A stretch of DNA of 7,723 nt from Actinomycetota bacterium (lineage in GTDB: Bacteria > Actinomycetota > Actinomycetes > Nanopelagicales > Nanopelagicaceae): the NCBI GenBank assembly GCA_009699765.1, contig WLNN01000060.1, forward strand, positions 1 to 7,723, written 5' to 3'. Below the pieces are notes generated by a model. The model was not told where the DNA came from, ran no database searches, and saw only the letters and a program-made list of their open reading frames with translations. Positions 1 to 6,259 of this stretch are shown here, piece after piece. Position numbers and translations under genes: made by a program. Within the stretch, counting starts at the first letter, position 1. Each line of letters starts with the position of its first letter.

Positions 1-1098
1 GATTTATCTGGATCAACGACGATTGTTTCAGCGGATCAAAGCCCAATAGATGGCTTTACAAATGTTCCTGTCTCTAAATCGCTAACTGATCTCGTACGTG
101 GCACTAGGTACTATTACCGTGTTATAGCTACAAATGCCACGGGAACAGTAACAAGTAATATTTCCACTTTCACTCCCGTCGGCAACCTAGGCATCAAAGT
201 TCGAGATATCACCAATCTAGGTGAAAATTCAGCAACTCTTAATGCTCAAATCAATCCAGCGGGCGGTAGCGCTACAAATATAAACTTCTTAGTCTCAACC
301 GATCCATCTCTAGCTACAGATGTGATTCCGTATTCACTGGACGATGTAACTATGGAAAGTGCTATGGAAGATGATTATGCTTCAGTTAGTTCTGGTTTGA
401 GTAATCTGAATATTGCGACCACTTATTATTACAAGTTAGTTGCAACAAATGAAGCAGGTACAGTCGAATCGAGAATTTTTTCCTTTACCACACGTCCAGC
501 GCCTTCAGTTCTTGTCAATTTCACTCCTTCCTCAGGGTCAACGGCGCAACTGAGTGGCTTTGTTAATGCATTCGGCATCCCCACGACACAAATTGAATTT
601 AGATACTCATTAGATTCAAATCTTCAAAATTATGTCATAGCACCAACTTGGCCGTTAACTCTGAGTTCAACCGCCGATGAAGGAGTCACCGCGAATATAT
701 CTGGGCTCTCTTTTGGTCAGACTTATTACTACGCTTTAGTCGCTGCAAATGAAAATGGAACAAATATTTCAGAAATTAGATCCTTCCGTACTGGTAGGGC
801 TCCGACAGTACGGCTAAACACGCCAACACTCTCCGGACTAACGCTTTCTCTAAGTTTGAGCGTAAACCCAAATGGATCTCTGACGTATTCAGGCTTCCGA
901 TTAAGTACGGTGGCGGATTTGTCATCACAATATGAAGATGTTAGTAGCAATTCGGATCCTGTCTCAGCCAATGAGGAAGTTTCACTTACTAAGACTTTAT
1001 CGGCTTCATTGAATCCAGAGACCGTTTATTACTACAAAGCTTACGCATTAAATGAATTTGGCTCTGTTGTAAGTAGTATCGAATCGATTACCACTTCG
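1..1098 (+). repeat. Four tandem fibronectin-III-like protein modules (first one partial)
   Basis: The modules recur about every 100-105 residues and are anchored by a Tyr-Tyr-Tyr strand followed by A-x-N-x-x-G (for example YYYRVIATNATGT, YYYKLVATNEAGT, YYYALVAANENGT, YYYKAYALNEFGS). Each is followed by a Ser/Thr-rich strand ending in F-T/R-T or I-T-T. The DNA copies have diverged strongly, so this is an old protein-level repeat and not a recent duplication. The extent of the first copy cannot be seen. Confidence 0.75.
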
Positions 1099-2244
1099 AC
1101 GATTCAGACGACAGCACCAACCATTGAATTCTTTTCACCCGTATCGACCGTTTCTCGAACTTCTGAAATCGGATTTACTGTGACTTTCTCACGAAGCGTG
1201 ACTGGATTCTCGCTTACTGATATCACTATCGGGGGCACGAGCACAGGATGGGTCCTCTCAAGCCTGAGTGACGGCGTCATAAATGAAGATGGATCTCAAA
1301 CCTTCTTCGTCCGTGCAGTTCCCGCCTCAGCAACGGTGGGCCAGTTTGAATTCTCAATCGCCGCGGGTTCTGTAATTGATAGCTTTGCGAATCCGAACGA
1401 TGCAAGCAGTACAGCATCATTTATCGTAATTGATGGAAACACTGATCCAGAACCAACTCCGTTATCAATTTCAGGTCCAACTCAACCTGTAACTGGCACC
1501 GCCGGAACCGCAATTAATGCATTTAACCTGACAATTGCTGGCAATGAATCCCAAAGTGCAACTGTTGCATCCTCAACTCTTCCTACCGGACTCAGCGTGA
1601 GCACAGCCGGTCGAGTTAGTGGCACACCAAGTGCATCTGGAAATCGAACAACCACATTTATAGTCACCAACAGTTTGAATGAGACTGCAACAACTACTGT
1701 TGAATTTAGAATTGCAGCTGCACCGGTTGTGAATCCACCTCCAAGTGAGCCTCCACCACCGGCACCAACTCCATCGGTGACGCCAACACCTACTCCAACA
1801 CCTACTCCATCGGTGACGCCAACACCTACTCCAACTCCATCGGTGACGCCAACTCCAACTCCGAGTGCTTCACCTACTCCAACACCTACTCCAACTCCGA
1901 GTGCATCACCTACGCCAACGCCGAAACCAAAATTCCACTTGGCAATTACTTTCGCAACCAACAGTTCAGTAATCACGCCAGGCCAACTTGCTGTGATTAA
2001 GAAGAGCGCCGTAAAGTTAAAGGGCACAATTAAGATCATTGGGTTTATCGGTACGTCAAAGGCAGAGAAGACTTCCTCCCTTGCATCCAAGAGAGCTGTA
2101 GCGATCAAACTTGCTCTAAAGAAAGCCGCCCCGAAACTTAAATTGGTTATTACAAAACCAACATATCCGGCATTGACCAATGCATGTAGCAAGTTGATTC
2201 CAAAAGCCAAAAACCAGTGCGGAATTATTTATTCAGAAGGGTAA
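1..2244 (+). CDS. Large secreted/surface repeat protein: Fn3-like and Ig-like modules, Pro-Thr linker, degenerate OmpA-like C-terminus (5' end missing)
   Basis: The frame is open from the first base, so this is the last 747 residues of a longer protein. An internal GTG at 322 is not a credible start, because the repeat pattern continues upstream of it. Residues 1-366 hold four fibronectin-III-like modules, each ending in a TYYY(K/R/A)xxAxNxxG strand (YYY at 37, 142, 242 and 343). Residues 372-477 resemble a bacterial Ig-like domain (VTFSRSVTGFSLTDITI, then AGSVIDSFANPN). Residues 487-572 resemble a putative-Ig module (LPTGLSVS, GRVSGTPS). A Pro/Thr/Ser linker follows (581-644). Residues 645-747 are a lysine-rich domain that I read as a divergent OmpA-like fold (FATNSSVI, KIIGFIG, LASKRAVAIKLAL), with two Cys near the end. 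No sortase motif or C-terminal membrane segment is visible. The likely role is extracellular or cell-wall adhesion; this is inferred from domain type only. The signal peptide would lie outside the window. Confidence 0.85.
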   Translation, partial: DLSGSTTIVSADQSPIDGFTNVPVSKSLTDLVRGTRYYYRVIATNATGTVTSNISTFTPVGNLGIKVRDITNLGENSATLNAQINPAGGSATNINFLVSTDPSLATDVIPYSLDDVTMESAMEDDYASVSSGLSNLNIATTYYYKLVATNEAGTVESRIFSFTTRPAPSVLVNFTPSSGSTAQLSGFVNAFGIPTTQIEFRYSLDSNLQNYVIAPTWPLTLSSTADEGVTANISGLSFGQTYYYALVAANENGTNISEIRSFRTGRAPTVRLNTPTLSGLTLSLSLSVNPNGSLTYSGFRLSTVADLSSQYEDVSSNSDPVSANEEVSLTKTLSASLNPETVYYYKAYALNEFGSVVSSIESITTSTIQTTAPTIEFFSPVSTVSRTSEIGFTVTFSRSVTGFSLTDITIGGTSTGWVLSSLSDGVINEDGSQTFFVRAVPASATVGQFEFSIAAGSVIDSFANPNDASSTASFIVIDGNTDPEPTPLSISGPTQPVTGTAGTAINAFNLTIAGNESQSATVASSTLPTGLSVSTAGRVSGTPSASGNRTTTFIVTNSLNETATTTVEFRIAAAPVVNPPPSEPPPPAPTPSVTPTPTPTPTPSVTPTPTPTPSVTPTPTPSASPTPTPTPTPSASPTPTPKPKFHLAITFATNSSVITPGQLAVIKKSAVKLKGTIKIIGFIGTSKAEKTSSLASKRAVAIKLALKKAAPKLKLVITKPTYPALTNACSKLIPKAKNQCGIIYSEG
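1771..1920 (+). repeat. In-frame Pro-Thr minisatellite encoding PSVTPTPT / PSASPTPT units
   Basis: Five consecutive units of 36, 30, 24, 36 and 24 nt start at 1771, 1807, 1837, 1861 and 1897. The first three begin CCATCGGTGACG (Pro-Ser-Val-Thr) and the last two begin CCGAGTGCxTCA (Pro-Ser-Ala-Ser). Each is followed by two to four Pro-Thr codon pairs. All lengths are multiples of six, so copy-number change would keep the frame. It encodes a stiff extended spacer between the Ig-like modules and the C-terminal domain. Near-identical codons point to recent slippage or recombination. Confidence 0.9.
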
Positions 2245-2265
2245 ATTGCTCTTCGCTACTATTGC

Positions 2266-2294
2266 TTGACTCACCTCTGCCATCTAATTAGCGT
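2266..2294 (+). promoter_or_regulatory. Candidate leaderless promoter of the P450 gene
   Basis: TTGACT (2266-2271) and TAGCGT (2289-2294, fitting the actinobacterial TANNNT -10 pattern) are separated by exactly 17 bp. Six bases then lead to the ATG at 2301, which puts the predicted first transcribed base on or next to the A of the start codon. No Shine-Dalgarno-like sequence lies in the 56-nt gap, which fits leaderless translation. The rest of the gap (2245-2265) shows no clear terminator for the upstream gene. Confidence 0.55.
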
Positions 2295-2300
2295 TGATAC

Positions 2301-3350
2301 ATGGCCGTAGTAAAAGTACCCATAACTAAGGGCATTTCAGGGCATAAAGCAGTGCGCGAAGCACTTCGTGACACCTCTACGTATTCATCCGATTTACAAG
2401 GTGATGCCGACGTTCGAGACTATCGACAGCTTCCGCTTGAAGTCGATCCTCCAAGACATCACCTTTATCGGACAGCGCTCTCGCCGTATTTTGTAAAGCC
2501 AGCAATAGAAAGACACATCCCAGAATTAGAGAATATTGCGCACGTATTAGTGACAAATTTCTTTGCTTCTGGTGTGGAAGTTGTCACCGAGCTCGCTCTT
2601 CCATTAGTGATGAAAAACCTTGGAGTCCTATATCGACGACCACAAGATGTTGCAGAATGGATTTCTTGGGGGCCTGATGTGTGGACTGCTGGCGGCCCCA
2701 CACGAAATGGTGATGTTCTACATGGATACCTTGATCGAATTTACGAAGAAGCCATCTCAAATCCAGAAGAAGATATCTGGTCTGAAATAGCTGTCTTGGA
2801 AATAGATGGAAAAGTAATTTCGCAATCTGAGTTTCGAGGAATTGCTGGAGTTCTACTAGCCGGTGGCAGAGATACGGTTGTTAAATTACTGACTGGAATG
2901 ATTTGGTACTTGGGGGAGAACCCGAAAGATCTAGCCATGTTACGAGAAGAGCCGGAGCTAATTAATGACGCAATCCAAGAGTTCTTACGTTTTCTCACTC
3001 CGCTTCCTGCAATGGCGAGAACAACAACGCCTGAAAGCAGCAACCAGGATTTACCAATTGATCGTTATGTAAGCATTAGTTTTATTTCTGGCAATTTTGA
3101 TGAAACTGTTTTTGAAAATCCATATGCAATGAATCTGCGCCGCGAAAAGAACCCACATCTTAGTTTTGGATTTGGACCACATACTTGCTTAGGCAATCAT
3201 GTGGCAGAGATTGAAGCTAAGGTTTTCTTGCGCACCTTGCTTTCGCTTGATTTCGATTGGAAAATTTCAGATCAATCAAAAATCAGGTTTTACACTGGTG
3301 ATATCAGTTCAGTTCCGGACCAGTTCGCTGAGGTGTTCCTCCTAAAGTAA
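2301..3350 (+). CDS. Cytochrome P450, short bacterial class
   Basis: A soluble heme-thiolate monooxygenase of 349 aa with no membrane anchor. The signatures appear in order: C-helix DPPRHHLYR (49-57), I-helix oxygen-activation motif AGGRDT (187-192), K-helix E227-F-L-R230, an Arg of the usual following strand (MAR, R240), and heme loop FGFGPHTCLG (289-298) with C296 as the expected iron ligand. Family members are usually near 400 aa. Here the protein starts at about the first beta sheet (GISGHKAVREALRD matches the usual V-T-R-Y-D-D-V-x-x-V-L-x-D region), so the N-terminal A-helix region is absent. An in-frame TAG at 2289-2291 and a gap of only 56 nt rule out a longer start. The substrate cannot be told. 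No ferredoxin or reductase gene lies nearby, so electrons must come from partners encoded elsewhere. The gene probably has its own leaderless promoter. Confidence 0.93.
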   Translation: MAVVKVPITKGISGHKAVREALRDTSTYSSDLQGDADVRDYRQLPLEVDPPRHHLYRTALSPYFVKPAIERHIPELENIAHVLVTNFFASGVEVVTELALPLVMKNLGVLYRRPQDVAEWISWGPDVWTAGGPTRNGDVLHGYLDRIYEEAISNPEEDIWSEIAVLEIDGKVISQSEFRGIAGVLLAGGRDTVVKLLTGMIWYLGENPKDLAMLREEPELINDAIQEFLRFLTPLPAMARTTTPESSNQDLPIDRYVSISFISGNFDETVFENPYAMNLRREKNPHLSFGFGPHTCLGNHVAEIEAKVFLRTLLSLDFDWKISDQSKIRFYTGDISSVPDQFAEVFLLK

Positions 3351-3355
3351 AAGAG

Positions 3356-3397
3356 CTCACCTTGGTGTAATTCTTACTCACTCCTCACCATTGGTGA
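3356..3397. promoter_or_regulatory. Repeated short palindromes, possible tandem operator
   Basis: CTCACCTTGGTG (3356-3367) and CTCACCATTGGTG (3384-3396) are near-identical copies whose starts are 28 nt apart. Each is an inverted repeat: CACC-TT-GGTG, and TCACCA-T-TGGTGA at 3385-3397. The first lies 6 nt after the P450 stop but is not followed by a run of T, so it is a poor intrinsic terminator. Paired symmetric sites ahead of a regulator gene suggest protein binding; that is inference. Confidence 0.35.
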
Positions 3398-3418
3398 CCA
3401 GCCTTGACTAGACAGGTT

Positions 3419-3457
3419 CTGACTGGTCAGTTGCGCTCATACTCTCGCTTACGAGAG
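3419..3457. promoter_or_regulatory. Two further inverted repeats in the presumed luxR-type promoter region
   Basis: CTGAC-TG-GTCAG (3419-3430) and CTCTCG-CTTA-CGAGAG (3442-3457) are perfect inverted repeats. The CTGGTCA at 3423-3429 can also pair with TGACCAG at 3395-3401. A TANNNT element, TACTCT, sits at 3440-3445 with a weak TTCTGA 17 bp upstream, so the repeats could flank or overlap RNA polymerase contacts. The second repeat could instead be an RNA hairpin in the leader. No T-run follows it, so it is not a convincing terminator. Confidence 0.3.
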
Positions 3458-3477
3458 GGGTAATCTCTACCTTATCC

Positions 3478-4179
3478 ATGTCATATCGCTCTGAAAGGGT
3501 TCAAGACATGAATGAGATACGAAAGTTCATCGAGTGGTTGAGTTTTCATCCAACCCCAGATGAGATAACTCGCGCACTTGTTCTTGACCACTTAGCGCAA
3601 GCACACGCATGTTGCTCTCGTATCGGAATCCTAAATACTGATGATTCAATTTCATTTATTGGCGAATATGGATTTGAAGATGGCAAAAAAGGTAAAACTT
3701 TTCCAGGTTCTGTATGGCGCACATGGAAAAATGATGCGTCAGAAATAGCTATTAGGGGAAGTGCAGATAACTGGTCCGCAGATAAAATGATTTTGATGTA
3801 TCCACTTCGCCATCGTGGAGCAACCCAAGGGCATTTAATAATTAGATTCTCCAAACCAATTTCTAACGTGAAACAGATAGAAGATTTAGTTTTGGATTTC
3901 GCTGTACCAATCTCGCTCTATCTCTCTCTTAAGCAAGAAGGACTTCGCCCTGCACCTTCAGCTGCAACTAGAGAAGAGACAGGATCAGATAATTTATCTG
4001 TCCGCCAAATTGCGATCCTTCGCGGAATGGTTGAGGGTAAGACCAATCATGAGCTTGCAACCGAACTTGGTTTTAGTGTCAGCACAATTCGTCACGAAAC
4101 AATGCGCATATATCAAGCTCTCAGCGTAAGTGATCGTAAAGAAGCGGCCAAGAAAGCGCTAATTCTCTCTCTTATTTAG
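3478..4179 (+). CDS. LuxR-family (GerE-type HTH) transcriptional regulator with GAF-like sensor region
   Basis: 233 aa from the first ATG. Residues 173-230 form a typical LuxR/GerE helix-turn-helix (LSVRQIAILRGMVEGKTNHELA, then GFSVSTIRHETMRIYQAL, then DRKEAAKKA). This module binds DNA as a dimer. There is no phosphoacceptor receiver domain. Residues 17-150 look like a small alpha/beta sensor module, probably GAF-like (cACCSRIGIL strand, SISFIGEYGF, MILMYPLRHRG, GHLIIRFSKP), but no ligand-binding signature is recognisable and no acyl-homoserine-lactone domain is evident. A Pro/Ala-rich linker at about 156-167 joins the halves. The start is uncertain: ATG 3478 has no ribosome binding site, whereas ATG 3508 (Met11) is preceded by GAAAGGG and would give 223 aa. 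The exporter gene follows after 12 nt, which suggests co-transcription and perhaps control of that exporter. Confidence 0.85.
   Translation: MSYRSERVQDMNEIRKFIEWLSFHPTPDEITRALVLDHLAQAHACCSRIGILNTDDSISFIGEYGFEDGKKGKTFPGSVWRTWKNDASEIAIRGSADNWSADKMILMYPLRHRGATQGHLIIRFSKPISNVKQIEDLVLDFAVPISLYLSLKQEGLRPAPSAATREETGSDNLSVRQIAILRGMVEGKTNHELATELGFSVSTIRHETMRIYQALSVSDRKEAAKKALILSLI
3493..3499 (+). promoter_or_regulatory. Possible ribosome binding site supporting an alternative start at 3508
   Basis: GAAAGGG lies 8 nt before ATG 3508, the second Met codon of the LuxR-type gene. It is only a moderate match to AGGAGG, but the first ATG (3478) has nothing comparable. The first ten residues (MSYRSERVQD) are polar and not part of a recognisable domain, so either start leaves the sensor and DNA-binding parts intact. 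Confidence 0.35.
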
Positions 4180-4191
4180 TAGCCTCTCCCA

Positions 4192-5082
4192 ATGAAGAAG
4201 TCTGGTTCTTGGCTTGCCCCATACCTTCTCGTTGGTCTAATTTGGGGTTGCTCATTTATTTTTATAAAAGAAGGACTTGAATTTCTCACGCCATTTGGAG
4301 TTGCATTCGTTCGTTGCACCTTGGGCGCTATAACGCTTTACGCGGTTGCTCGCTATCGCAAAATTGAGCTCCCACGCAATAAAAAGACACTTTTCTATAT
4401 ATGGATAGTCTCTCTTTTGCTTAATGTTTTTCCAGGAGTTTTCTTTGCTCTAGCCGAGACTGAAGTTACCTCAATCTTTGCCGGAATAATCAATGCTGTT
4501 ACACCTTTGGCAACCCTGATCGCCATCTTGCTTGTAAACCGCGCCGAGAAACCAAAGAGTGCTCAGTTAATTGGAATTTTCATTGGATTCACCGGTGTGC
4601 TTGTTGTTCTCGGAGCTTGGAGAGGCGTCGGCGAGAATCCTTGGTGGGCAATCGGGATCCTGCTAGCGGCGGTAATCGGATATGGCTTCTCTTTTCCATT
4701 TACTCGACGATTTGTTATGCCATTGGGTTTAAAGAGCGAGGCTATTGTTGCAACGCAGTTAATTCTGGCAAGCATAACCTTGTTGCCGTTCTATCTCTTT
4801 GATGGAATATCGCAAGATAATTATCGACTCGCACCTGTGCTATCTATGATTGGGCTTGGAGTCTTTGGAAGTGGCTTTGCGTACTTGTGGAATTTTCGCG
4901 TTATGGAACTCGCCGGAAGTGCGATTGCCAGCAGCGTTACTTATCTAACCCCACTAATTGCAGTCGTCGTCGGGATCATCTTCTTAAATGAAAATATCAC
5001 GTGGAACGAACCAGTTGGTGCGTTGATAGTTTTACTGGGTGCAGCTATTGCTCAAGAGCGGATACGAATTACTCGACCTTAA
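4192..5082 (+). CDS. DMT-superfamily (EamA-type) inner-membrane transporter
   Basis: 296 aa, the usual size for the drug/metabolite transporter superfamily, with about ten hydrophobic helices (roughly 8-26, 32-53, 68-87, 93-117, 124-141, 150-172, 184-201, 213-233, 240-265, 272-288). There are two EamA halves. The first begins with the family hallmark GLIWGCSFIFIKEGLE and ends LIGIFIGFTGVLVVLG. The second ends SSVTYLTPLIAVVVGIIFLNENITW, then GALIVLLGAAIA. Members usually export amino acids, metabolites or drugs, or import small metabolites; the substrate cannot be read from sequence. The start ATG lies 12 nt after the regulator's stop with no clear ribosome binding site, which suggests translation coupled to the upstream gene. 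The 3' end overlaps the convergent permease gene by 14 nt. Confidence 0.9.
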   Translation: MKKSGSWLAPYLLVGLIWGCSFIFIKEGLEFLTPFGVAFVRCTLGAITLYAVARYRKIELPRNKKTLFYIWIVSLLLNVFPGVFFALAETEVTSIFAGIINAVTPLATLIAILLVNRAEKPKSAQLIGIFIGFTGVLVVLGAWRGVGENPWWAIGILLAAVIGYGFSFPFTRRFVMPLGLKSEAIVATQLILASITLLPFYLFDGISQDNYRLAPVLSMIGLGVFGSGFAYLWNFRVMELAGSAIASSVTYLTPLIAVVVGIIFLNENITWNEPVGALIVLLGAAIAQERIRITRP

Positions 5083-6211
5083 ACTCTTGGTGAATGTGAT
5101 CGGTCTCTACGATTCCTGATGAATAACGTTCTTCATAGCGACCAAATTTCCAGACTGCGACCGAAACTACCCAAGCGAGTACAAACGAGCCAACAATCCA
5201 ATACCCAATACCGCTTAGTTCGATTGATGAAATAAGCTTAAATGGCTGGTAATTATCAATATTTGTCTTATCTGACAGGACACCTACCAGTTGGATAGTT
5301 CCGATTACCAGCGCAACAAAAATGGATAGTCCAGTTGTTGTGATGTTGTAATAAATCTTACGAAGTGGTGATGTGAATGCCCATGAGTATGCCTTAGTCA
5401 TAAAGATTCCATCGAGTGCATCCATCATTGACATTCCTGCGGCAAAAATAATCGGTAATGCGATAATTGCTAGGGGTGGAAGAGTTCCACCGACTGCACC
5501 TACAGCTGTAGTTGCAGAGAGCGCCAGCAAGGCAACTTCAGTTGCAGTATCAAATCCGAGACCGAAGAGCACACCAACTGGATAGAGCTGCCAAGAGTGA
5601 TCAAATCCCTTTTTGAAGAATCCACGAAAAATGCGCTTCATTAGTCCGCGCTCATTAAGCAATTCATTGAGGTGCTCGTGAGAGAACTGTCCGCTCTTTG
5701 CTTTCTTCCAGACCTTAAGTACGCCAACAAGAATTACTAAGTTAAGAATTCCGACGAGATACAAGAAGAAGCCCGAGATGGATGCACCAATGATGGCTCC
5801 AGTCTCTGCATAGTTCTTCTGGAACTTGATTGCAGCTTTAGCGGCAACCGCTATTGCAATAGATAGAGATAGAACAATCGTTGAGTGGCCGAGGGAGAAG
5901 AAGAGCCCAACTCCAAGAGGCTTCTTACCTTTTGCCAACATGATTCGAGTTGAGTCGTCAATCGCCGAGATATGGTCGGCATCGAAAGCGTGACGCAATC
6001 CGAATGAATATGCGAGAGCGCCGGCGCCTGCATAAATCAGCGCACCTTTGCCATCGACGAGTGAGTGGTACTTAGGATCTGAGTTGTAGTGGATAAAGAG
6101 GCCCCAGCCCACTACGTGGAGGAGAACGACTGTGCCAAGCACACCAAAGAGGGCAGGAAGCTCTTCACGGCTGAATTTCAAGTGCTCTTTCAGGCTCGCC
6201 TTTTGGCTCAT
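5069..6211 (-). CDS. NiCoT-family nickel/cobalt permease (HoxN/HupN/NixA type)
   Basis: 380 aa integral membrane permease that brings Ni2+ and/or Co2+ into the cell. The family signature HX4DH is present as RHAFDADHISAIDD (H74, D79, H80). The other conserved blocks also appear: FFSLGHSTIV (104-113), LFGLGFDTATEV (215-226) and GMSMMDALDGIFMTKAY (259-275), with about eight hydrophobic segments and a basic cytoplasmic loop near 168-206. I chose ATG at 6211 over the in-frame GTG at 6217 because a GGAGAG ribosome binding site (6222-6217) overlaps that GTG and sits 5 nt from the ATG. Metal preference (Ni or Co) cannot be settled from motifs alone, but the upstream Nur box favours nickel. No nickel enzyme gene is in the window. 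Confidence 0.93.
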   Translation of the reverse strand: MSQKASLKEHLKFSREELPALFGVLGTVVLLHVVGWGLFIHYNSDPKYHSLVDGKGALIYAGAGALAYSFGLRHAFDADHISAIDDSTRIMLAKGKKPLGVGLFFSLGHSTIVLSLSIAIAVAAKAAIKFQKNYAETGAIIGASISGFFLYLVGILNLVILVGVLKVWKKAKSGQFSHEHLNELLNERGLMKRIFRGFFKKGFDHSWQLYPVGVLFGLGFDTATEVALLALSATTAVGAVGGTLPPLAIIALPIIFAAGMSMMDALDGIFMTKAYSWAFTSPLRKIYYNITTTGLSIFVALVIGTIQLVGVLSDKTNIDNYQPFKLISSIELSGIGYWIVGSFVLAWVVSVAVWKFGRYEERYSSGIVETDHIHQEFKVE

Positions 6212-6216
6212 CGACA

Positions 6217-6222
6217 CTCTCC
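6217..6222 (-). promoter_or_regulatory. Ribosome binding site that fixes the permease start
   Basis: On the minus strand GGAGAG is followed by TGTCG and then ATG (6211-6209), a 5-nt spacing. The alternative GTG (6217-6215) would overlap this site, so it is unlikely to be used. Confidence 0.75.
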
Positions 6223-6230
6223 AGATCTAG

Positions 6231-6247
6231 ATGCAAATCATTTGCAA
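6231..6247. promoter_or_regulatory. Candidate Nur box (nickel-responsive Fur-family operator)
   Basis: The site reads ATGCAA-N5-TTGCAA and matches 11 of 12 fixed bases of the actinobacterial Nur consensus TTGCAA-N5-TTGCAA as I recall it from Streptomyces. Within it, TGCAAAT-C-ATTTGCA (6232-6246) is a perfect 15-bp palindrome. It lies 20 bp upstream of the permease start codon, where a bound repressor would block transcription. Nickel repression through Nur is therefore likely. The regulator gene itself is not in the window. Confidence 0.6.
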
Positions 6248-6253
6248 GAAGGA

Positions 6254-6259
6254 AGGTTA
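6254..6259 (-). promoter_or_regulatory. Weak candidate -10 element for the permease gene
   Basis: On the minus strand the hexamer reads TAACCT, which fits TANNNT. A start of transcription about 7 nt further on would fall at the edge of the Nur box, consistent with repression. No good -35 hexamer was found at the right distance, so this is a suggestion only. TAGGCT, slightly further upstream, is an alternative. Confidence 0.25.

Noticed and set aside
322..324. GTG at 322 as the true start of the surface protein
   Set aside because: The same frame is open to base 1 and encodes another Fn3-like module upstream.
1482..2210. Long minus-strand open frame opposite the Pro-Thr linker, with Val-Gly repeats
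   Set aside because: It is the antisense of the simple repeat, which lacks stops on both strands. The product has no domain, and the plus strand carries a clear protein.
3442..3457. CTCTCG-CTTA-CGAGAG hairpin as an intrinsic terminator for the P450 gene
   Set aside because: It lies 92 nt after the stop, has a short stem and is followed by GGGGTAATC, not a T-run.
3546..3854. Minus-strand open frame inside the LuxR-type gene
   Set aside because: It is a shadow of the plus-strand gene, which has a well-defined HTH domain in its own frame.
6212..6217. GTG at 6217 as start of the permease
   Set aside because: It overlaps the GGAGAG site that is correctly spaced for ATG 6211.
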